From: JBBRHQ01 sp963781345
GTDB lineage: Bacteria; Actinomycetota; Thermoleophilia; Solirubrobacterales; 70-9
Length of the DNA stretch: 64,000 bases
Reading direction: 5' to 3'
Assembly (NCBI GenBank): GCA_963781345.1
Contig: CAWAFQ010000005.1
Coordinates: 348,496-412,495, forward strand
The notes beneath the pieces were generated by a model that was not told the DNA's origin, did no database searches, and worked only from the letters and a program-made list of their open reading frames with translations. The translations under genes and the position numbers were made by a program. How positions within the stretch are numbered: the stretch's first letter is position 1; each line of letters opens with the position of its first letter. Below are positions 58,510 through 64,000 of this stretch, piece after piece.

Positions 58510-60031
58510 ATGATCGCCGCCTTCGACGCCCCCCACATCGACTACGCCGGGCTCTCGCCGGTGATCGCGCTGACCGCGGGCATCTGCGTCGTCCTCGTGA
58601 CCGCCGTCTTCGGCGTCCTGCGGCGGATCGCGCCGGAGCTGACGCTGATGGCCCTGGCGGTGACGGCGGGGCTGCTGATCTGGCAGTGGAACGACCCGCA
58701 GGACCTCGTCTCCGGGGCGCTGCGCCTCGACGACCTGGCGATCTCGATCTCGCTGATCTGCATCCTCGCCGCGGCGATCGCGGTGCTGCTCTCGATCGGC
58801 GAGCCGGCGTCGGAGGACGCCGGCTCGGGCGAGTACCACGCGCTGCTGCTCGGCTCGGTGCTGGGGATGGTTCTGCTCTCCCAGGCGCAGAACCTGATCA
58901 CCTTCTTCGTCGCCCTCGAGACCCTCTCGATCCCGCTCTACGTCCTCTGCGCCACCAACCTGCGCCGGGAGGGGTCGCTCGAGTCCGGGCTCAAGTACCT
59001 GATCATCGGCTCGCTCGGCTCGGCGACGCTGCTCTACGGGATGGCCTTCATCTACGGCGGCTCGGGCGCGGTCGACTTCACCGGGATCGCCGCCGGGATC
59101 GGCAAGCAGGGCGTGCTCGGCGACCCGCTGATCCTGGTCGGGATCGCCCTGGCCGCCGTCGGGCTCGCCTTCAAGACCTCGATCGCCCCCTTCCACCAGT
59201 GGACGCCGGACGTCTACCAGGGCGCGCCGACCCCGGTCACGGCCTTCATGGCGGTGGCGACCAAGGCGGCCGCGTTCGCCGTCTTCATCCGCTTCTTCGA
59301 CGTCGCCCTCGCGCCCTCGGTCGACGACTGGGACACCGCCCTGGCGGTGCTGGCGGCGATCACGATCGTCGTCGGCAACGTCGGCGCGATCGCCCAGACC
59401 TCGCTGAAGAGGATGCTCGGCTACTCCGGCGTCGCGCAGGCCGGCTACATGCTCGGCGGCCTCGTCGTCGCCTCCGAGGCGGGGGTCAACGCGCTGGTCT
59501 TCTACCTCGCCGCCTACACCTTGATGAACCTCGCCGCCTTCGCGGTGATCGTCGCCCGCGAGCGCGAGAGCGGCCACGGCGATGAGATCGGCTCGGTCGA
59601 GGGTCTCGCGCCGCGAGCGGCCGCTGCTCGCCTGGCCGCTGACGATCTCGATGCTCGGCCTCGCCGGCCTGCCGGCGACCGCGGGCTTCATCGGCAAGCT
59701 CTACCTGATCGAGGCCCTGGTCTCCGGCGACTTCACCTGGCTGGCGGTGTTCATCGCCGTCGGCACGATGATCTCGCTCGTCTACTACCTGCGCGTGGTG
59801 GCCGCCGTCTGGGCGCGCCCCTCGGAGCGCGAGGCGCCGGGCGAGGCGATGCCGGCGATCGCCGGAGCATCGCCGGAGGCCGACGCGATCGACCCCGACG
59901 CGGGCAGGCGCGCCTACCTGGTCGGCCCGGCGCTGCTGGCGGCGGCCGGGACTGTCGTCTTCGGGATCGTCCCGGAGCCGCTGGTCCGCTTCGCCGAGCA
60001 CGCCGGCAGCTCGCTGGCGCCGTTCCTCTAG
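58510..60031 (+). CDS. nuoN: NADH-quinone oxidoreductase subunit N, one frameshift
   Basis: Last complex I gene, an antiporter-like subunit. FFVALETLSIPLYVLCATNLRREGSLESGLKYLIIGS, GLAFKTSIAPFHQWTPDVYQGAPTPVTAFMAVATKAAAFAVFI and LKRMLGYSGVAQAGYMLGGL are the TM5-TM12 signatures. Near 59610 one base shifts the frame; the rest (RRERPLLAWPLTISMLGLAGLPATAGFIGKLYLIEALV...) ends at TAG 60031. Start ATG 58510. Confidence 0.93.
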
Positions 60032-60070
60032 CCGACGTGTGACGTCGAGGAGGCGGCGCCGGGGGTAGGA

Positions 60071-60517
60071 TCAGCGCCGCTCGAGGATGACCAGCGGGAT
60101 CTCCCGCTCGGTGCGCTCCTGGTAGTCGCGATAGCCGCTGTAGGTCTCGATCGCCTTCGGCCACAGCCGCTCGCGCTCCTGCGGATCGGCGACGCGGGCG
60201 TGGACCGGGCGGTGCTCGGTGCCGACCTGCACCGTGGTGTCGGGGTTGGCGCGCAGGTTGTGGAACCAGGCGGGGTTCTTCGGATAGCCGCCCTTGGAGG
60301 CGACGATCACGACGTCGTCGCCGTCGCGGAAGTAGGTCAGCGGCGTCGTCCGCTTCTTGCCGCTCTTGGCTCCGACGTGGTCGAGCAGCAGCGTCGGCGG
60401 AGCGCCCGGGAAGCTGTGGCCGATGCGCCCGCCGGTCACCCTGTAGACGGTCGTGTGCAGGCCCATCACGTGGCGCGTCACGGGCCAGAGTCGGTCGGCG
60501 AGGCTCATCGTGTCCAT
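60071..60517 (-). CDS. Deazaflavin (F420)-dependent nitroreductase family protein (Ddn-like)
   Basis: Split beta-barrel F420 protein of the Ddn/DUF385 family: GLHTTVYRVTGGRIGHSFPGAPPTLLLDHVGAKSGKKRTTPLTYFRDGDDVVIVASKGGYPKNPAWFHNLRANPDTTVQVG and the ending YRDYQERTEREIPLVILE. The 'G..SG..R..PL.Y..DGD....VAS.GG....P.W..NL..NP' pattern is diagnostic. 148 aa. It agrees with the LLM enzyme elsewhere in showing that the host uses F420. Confidence 0.92.
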   Translation of the reverse strand: MDTMSLADRLWPVTRHVMGLHTTVYRVTGGRIGHSFPGAPPTLLLDHVGAKSGKKRTTPLTYFRDGDDVVIVASKGGYPKNPAWFHNLRANPDTTVQVGTEHRPVHARVADPQERERLWPKAIETYSGYRDYQERTEREIPLVILERR

Positions 60518-60555
60518 CGGGCGACCTCAAGCGTCGCAGATGACATCCTTCGGCG

Positions 60556-60929
60556 GTGCTCCAGCACGTCTCGATCGAGGTCCCCGCCGCCGAGGCCGAG
60601 CGCACGGTCGCGTTCTGGGCGCTGCTCGGCTTCGAGCCGGTCGAGCCGCCCGAGCCGCTCGCCGGCTACGTCACCTGGCTCGAGCGCGAGGGCACCCAGA
60701 TCCACCTGATCCACACCGACGAGGCGAGCGTCCCGGTGCTCGGGCACGTCGCCGTCGTCGCCCCCGACTTCCAGGAGGCGTTCGACCGCGTCGCCGAGGC
60801 GGGCTATGAGGTCGAGGAGTCGCGCCGGCTCTGGGGCGAGCGCCGCGCCTTCGCGATCGCCCCCGCGGGGCACCGGGTCGAGCTGATGGCGGGCCACCGC
60901 CGCCGGAGCGTCGGCGGGCGGGAGGCTGA
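60556..60929 (+). CDS. VOC-superfamily protein, end probably frameshifted
   Basis: GTG 60556 begins MLQHVSIEVPAAEAERTVAFWALLGFEPVEPP, a glyoxalase/VOC module; HVAVVAPDFQEAFDRVAEAGYEVEESRRLWGERRAFAIAPAGHRVELM is the second. The family ends shortly after 'HRVELMA', and the frame with PPPPERRRAGG and TGA near 60929 fits. The annotated open frame instead runs on to 61059 through unrelated sequence. Divergent from the F420 enzyme. Confidence 0.75.
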
Positions 60930-60949
60930 CGGTGCTCCTGCGCGGCTCT

Positions 60950-61152
60950 CGCGGGCGCGCCGCTGCGCTTCGACTCGGCGTCATTCGACCCTATCTGGGC
61001 ACTCTCCGTGTTCACCCACCTCACCGATCACTCGGCCGCCTGGCTGCTTCGGCTGCTGAGACCCGGGGCTGCTGCTCGCCACCCACATGGGGAGATGGAA
61101 CTCGCGCCACTTCCTCGCCGCGGCCTTCCGCGCCCGGCTGAGACGCCGCTGA
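60950..61152 (+). pseudogene. Remnant of a SAM-dependent methyltransferase
   Basis: A 60-70 residue stretch encodes LRFDSASFDPIWALSVFTHLTDHSAAWLLRLLRPG, the post-motif II to motif III segment of class I methyltransferases ('FD.I.ALSVFTHL.......WL.E..R.L.PGG'). LLLATHMGRWNSRHFLAAAFRARLRRR then follows in a shifted frame before TGA 61152. The SAM-binding N-terminal half and the C-terminus are absent, so this is a truncated relic rather than a gene. Confidence 0.6.
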
Positions 61153-61203
61153 GGCGCGAAGCCGCAGTCCCGGCATGTCGTCGGCGCTGGCTACGATCGG
61201 CCC

Positions 61204-62835
61204 GTGCGCTACCCGGTAGAGGCCTTCACGCCGAGGAGCGGGCGCTGCTCGCCGCCCCACTTCACCAACCTCGACCGGCCCGTGTTCGCGCTGGTCAACC
61301 TGCCGGAGACGGTCAAGGGGGCGCTGTTCGCCCGCTACTCGCGCTATTCCGGCGGCGGTCCGGCGCCTCTTCCTCGAGGAGTTCGCGGCCGACGTCGCCG
61401 ACGGCGGCCGCCCCTTCGACGGCGCCGAGGGCGAGCGCGCCGCGAAGCTGTACGAGCGGGTCTTCCTCGGCTACGGCGACGACTCGATCGCCCAGGTCGG
61501 CGGCGCCCACGTCGCCTGCGAGTGGGTCTCCAACATCCTCACCAAGCTGCTGCAGCGCGGCCGCCTCGCCGCCTACCTCGAGCAGTCGACCCGCTACATC
61601 CCCTACGACCGAGCCGCTGCCCGGACGGCGGCTACCGCTTCTACCGCGACGAGGAGCTCGGCCGCGGTTCGCCGCCGCGATGGACGAGCTCTTCGAGGTC
61701 TACTCGGGCTCGCTGGCCCGGGTCGAGGCCTGGGCGGCGGAGCAGTGGCCGCGCGGCGACGGAGCCGGAGGGACCGTGGCGGAGCTCGATCCGCGCCAAG
61801 GCGCTCGACCTGCTGCGCGGCCTGCTGCCCGCGGCGACGCTCAGCCACGTCGGCATCTACGCCTCCGGCCAGGCCTACGAGCAGATGCTGCTGCGGCTGA
61901 TGGCCTCGCCGCTGCCCGAGGCGCGCGAGTTCGGCGGGATGATCCTCACCGAGCTGCAGCAGGTGATGCCGAGCTTCGTCTCCCGGGTCGACCGGCCCGA
62001 CCGCGGCGGCGAGTGGGTCTCCTACCTGCGCGCCCGCGCGCGAGGCCGACCGAGGAGTGGGTCTCGCGCCTCGGCCTCGACCGCCGCGCCACGCCGGAGA
62101 GCCCGCCCTCGGTGGAGTTGGTCCACGTCGACGGCAGCGAGGAGGACCTGCTCGCCTCCTGCCTGTTCGAGGCAGCCGCGGCACCCGAGAGCGAGATCCG
62201 CGCCCGGGTCGACGTCCTCGACCGCGACGAGCGGGCGCGGCTGCTGGCGGCGATGGTGGCGAGCGCGCCAACCGCCGCCACCGCCCGGGCGCGGCTTCGA
62301 GGCGCTGCGCTACCGCTTCGAGATCGTCTCCGACTACGGCGCGTTCCGCGACCTGCAGCGCCACCGCATGCTGACCTGCCAGTGGCAGCGGCTCAGCCCC
62401 GACCTCGGCGCCGGGGTGCCGGAGGAGCTGGTCGCGGCGCGGGCGTCGGCGAGGAGTTCCGGCGGGGGCTCGAGATCTCGCGCGAGGAGTATGAGCGCCT
62501 GGCCGACGCGGGCTCCCGCGCGCCGCCCCTACGCGCTCTGCCTCGGCTACCGGATCCGCTACGTGCTCGACCTGAACGCGCGCGAGGCGATGCACCTGAT
62601 CGAGCTGCGCTCCGGGCGCGAGGGCCATCCCACCTACCGCGCGGTCGCCCAGGCGATGCACGAGCGGATCGCCGCCGTCCATCCGGCCGTCGCCGCGGCG
62701 ATGATCCACGTGGACACGACTCGCGAGCCGCGCCTGGAGCGGATCCTCAGCGAGATCCGCACCCAGCGCAAGCGAATCGAGGCCGCCGGGCGAAGCGCCG
62801 AAGGGGCGCCAACCGGCCTCAGCCCGCTCGGCTGA
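61204..62835 (+). CDS. Two-domain ThyX-like (FAD-dependent thymidylate synthase family) protein, many frameshifts
   Basis: GTG 61204 with TACGAT 6 nt upstream. Domain 1: FTNLDRPVFALVNLPETVKGALFARYSRYSGG, FLEEFAADV, YGDDSIAQVGGAHVACEWVSNILTKLLQRGRLAAYLEQSTRYIPYD. RGR-x7-S matches the ThyX motif RHR-x7-S with His to Gly. Domain 2: RYRFEIVSDYGAFRDLQRHRMLTCQWQRLSPDLG, with an RHR but no Ser at the right place, then RPYALCLGYRIRYVLDLNAREAMHLIELRSG. At least six indels (about 61225, 61360, 61615, 61780, 62040, 62300) scatter it. It is about 540 residues long; canonical ThyX is about 230. Whether it makes dTMP is doubtful. Confidence 0.8.
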   Translation: MRYPVEAFTPRSGRCSPPHFTNLDRPVFALVNLPETVKGALFARYSRYSGGGPAPLPRGVRGRRRRRRPPLRRRRGRARREAVRAGLPRLRRRLDRPGRRRPRRLRVGLQHPHQAAAARPPRRLPRAVDPLHPLRPSRCPDGGYRFYRDEELGRGSPPRWTSSSRSTRARWPGSRPGRRSSGRAATEPEGPWRSSIRAKALDLLRGLLPAATLSHVGIYASGQAYEQMLLRLMASPLPEAREFGGMILTELQQVMPSFVSRVDRPDRGGEWVSYLRARARGRPRSGSRASASTAAPRRRARPRWSWSTSTAARRTCSPPACSRQPRHPRARSAPGSTSSTATSGRGCWRRWWRARQPPPPPGRGFEALRYRFEIVSDYGAFRDLQRHRMLTCQWQRLSPDLGAGVPEELVAARASARSSGGGSRSRARSMSAWPTRAPARRPYALCLGYRIRYVLDLNAREAMHLIELRSGREGHPTYRAVAQAMHERIAAVHPAVAAAMIHVDTTREPRLERILSEIRTQRKRIEAAGRSAEGAPTGLSPLG

Positions 62836-63219
62836 TCGGGCGGACCCAAGATCTCCCGACGGGGCGGGAGTGAGAACTTCCAAGTCGGACACCCCGGCCA
62901 GATCGCCGGGCGTCCTCCTCGCGCCTCGGGGACGTGGGACCTTTCAGATGTCTATTTGGTGGTGAAGAGGTCCCACGTGGCCGGGGCCTCGGGGTGGGAC
63001 CTTTCAGGGTCGGGACACCCAGCCGAAAGGTCCCACGCGGCCGGGCCGTCCTCGGTGCCCGGAGGACGGGATGGCGGAGATGAGCCCGAGCCCTCGGCAT
63101 CAATCGGATCTGACGCCCTGGAAGGCGAACCGGACGCCCACTCGATCCGTACCAAGGGCCGACCGACCTCCCGCGGGGCGAGGAATTGGCAATCTGGGAG
63201 GCGCGCCTAGGATGATCGA
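62836..63219. other. 384-nt intergenic region with tandem hairpin repeat
   Basis: No convincing gene: the open frames here are short, Ser/Gly/Arg-rich and lack a ribosome site. The region holds the 60-bp tandem repeat listed separately (62932-63036) and the promoter of the cupredoxin-like gene at its end (TAGGAT 63208-63213). Confidence 0.7.
62932..63036. repeat. Tandem 60-bp hairpin repeat (two units)
   Basis: Unit 1: an 11-bp perfect stem (62932-62942 with 62968-62978, 25-nt loop). Unit 2: a 12-bp perfect stem GTGGGACCTTTC (62994-63005) with 63025-63036 (19-nt loop). Both units share GTGGGACCTTTCAG and GGTCCCACG-GGCCGGG at an exact 60-bp offset, with unrelated loops. Stem conservation with loop divergence suggests selection on secondary structure. 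Confidence 0.65.
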
Positions 63220-64000
63220 ATGAGGAGATTTCCGGTGGCCGCCGTGGTCACCGCCGTCGCCGCCTCGCTGGTCGCGCCCGTCGGCGATCCTCGCCGAGCA
63301 GCCGTCGTCCGGGCCGAGCCGGACGGCGGCGCCGCCGAGCGCGCCGTCCGCGCAGCGGCAAGCCGATCAGGCCGGACATCGCAGCCGGGGACCCGGGCTC
63401 GGCCCCGACGTCCCGAGGCGGCCCCGGCCGCAAGCGATGAGGACCAGGCTGCGGAGACCGAGCCGACCCTCCGCACCTCGCCGCGGAGCGTGCGCCTCGA
63501 GCTGGCCGGCCCGGGCAGCGACGGTGTTCATGGAGGACTTCTTCTTCAGCCCGAAGACGGTGACGATCAACGTCGGCGAGTCGGTCAAGTGGACGACAAG
63601 GGCAAGGCCGAGGAGGGCATACCGCGACCGGCGACAGCTTCGATTCGGGGGTGCTCAATCAGGGCGAGAGCTACACCCACAAGTTCTCGCCGGCCGGCGG
63701 CCTTCGACTACATCTGCACCCTGCACTCGAACATGAAGGGGACGGACTGGTCCGGGCCGGCTCCGGCGGTGGCGGGGGCGGCGGTGGTGGGGGCGGCGGC
63801 GGGGGCGGCGGGTCCGGGAACGGCGGCGGGTCCGGGAACGGCGGCTCGGGTGGCAGCGGCTCCGCCAGCTCGAGCGGGGAGTGACTCGGGAGGCACCGGC
63901 GGCTCCTCGGGCGGCAGCGGCTCCTCGGGCGGCAGCGGCTCGGGATTCACCGCCGGCAGCAGCGCCTCGAGCTCGAGCGGATCGGGCGGCAGCGGCTCGC
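63220..64000 (+). CDS. Secreted cupredoxin-like protein with Gly/Ser tail, partial and frameshifted
   Basis: ATG 63220 (TAGGAT 6 nt before) begins a signal-like segment RRFPVAAVVTAVAASLVAP. A plastocyanin/amicyanin-type domain lies across frames: TVFMEDFFFSPKTVTINVGESVKWT, a likely Cu-ligand His after 'KAEEG', LNQGESYTHKFSPAG, and FDYICTLHSNMKGT with the Cys-x2-His-x2-Met copper set. The rest is glycine/serine low complexity (GGGGGGG, then SSGGSGSSGGSGSG) to the window edge. At least three indels occur between 63280 and 63720. Probably an extracellular electron carrier or copper binder on a flexible stalk. Confidence 0.7.
   Translation, partial: MRRFPVAAVVTAVAASLVAPVGDPRRAAVVRAEPDGGAAERAVRAAASRSGRTSQPGTRARPRRPEAAPAASDEDQAAETEPTLRTSPRSVRLELAGPGSDGVHGGLLLQPEDGDDQRRRVGQVDDKGKAEEGIPRPATASIRGCSIRARATPTSSRRPAAFDYICTLHSNMKGTDWSGPAPAVAGAAVVGAAAGAAGPGTAAGPGTAARVAAAPPARAGSDSGGTGGSSGGSGSSGGSGSGFTAGSSASSSSGSGGSGS
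63766..64000 (+). repeat. Gly/Ser low-complexity coding repeat
   Basis: GGC/GGG-rich tract, then short direct repeats such as two adjacent copies of CTCGGGCGGCAGCGGCTC around 63905-63942. It encodes a flexible tail and is prone to slippage. Confidence 0.6.

Noticed and set aside
62956..63210. 84-aa plus-strand frame in the tandem-hairpin region
   Set aside because: Starts inside a hairpin loop, has no ribosome site and is composed of repeat-derived codons.

Overview
The window is high-GC, densely packed chromosomal DNA. The gene content fits the Actinomycetota class Thermoleophilia (Solirubrobacterales-like). The clues are F420-type oxidoreductases (LLM and Ddn families), a two-domain ThyX-like protein, a class II ribonucleotide reductase next to nrdR, many secreted beta-propeller or low-complexity proteins, and a 14-subunit nuo operon. 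This placement is inference; there is no rRNA or tRNA in the window to test it.

Layout. 0-5.5 kb: end of a sugar epimerase, a siroheme-synthesis dehydrogenase, a TrhA/hemolysin-III membrane protein, and nrdR-nrdJ. 5.6-12.3 kb: mostly secreted proteins (a TCP-repeat protein, a PLC-like phosphodiesterase, an FG-GAP/RTX-like protein) and a Rieske oxygenase. 12.3-15.7 kb: a sigma-70 factor with a clear promoter, a 65-aa HTH protein, an LLM oxidoreductase and an MDR reductase. 15.7-21.4 kb: a sensor kinase/response regulator pair, a YVTN lipoprotein, a kelch protein and a secreted phosphatase. Two of these promoters share a PHO-box-like direct repeat. 21.4-26.8 kb: polyprenol-phosphate glycosyltransferase, GtrA, GT39-type transferase and GH92 mannosidase, i.e. 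glycan building and trimming. 26.9-30.3 kb: DUF6457, SGNH hydrolase, VOC protein, acyl-CoA carboxylase beta subunit and an ABM protein. 30.3-40.6 kb: GH31 glycosidase, an MprAB-like two-component system, HAD phosphatase, nuclease, zinc-ribbon membrane protein, MFS exporter, thioesterase, CAP protein and msrB. 40.6-44.0 kb: two inverted copies of a hairpin-rich 244-262 bp element flank a NarL-type regulator, serS, cytochrome c and a flavin reductase. 44.5-60.0 kb: nuoA-N in canonical order with a SnoaL-like gene between nuoI and nuoJ. 60-64 kb: Ddn-type F420 enzyme, VOC protein, a methyltransferase remnant, the ThyX-like protein, a tandem 60-bp hairpin repeat and a cupredoxin-like secreted protein running off the edge.

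Two features recur. First, many first-in-transcript genes have a TAnnnT hexamer 6-10 nt before the start codon and no Shine-Dalgarno, which suggests leaderless mRNAs. Second, more than fifteen genes carry single-base frameshifts in G/C runs while the protein sequence on both sides stays intact. This looks like sequence error (or, less likely, decay) rather than biology, so those genes are annotated across the shift.
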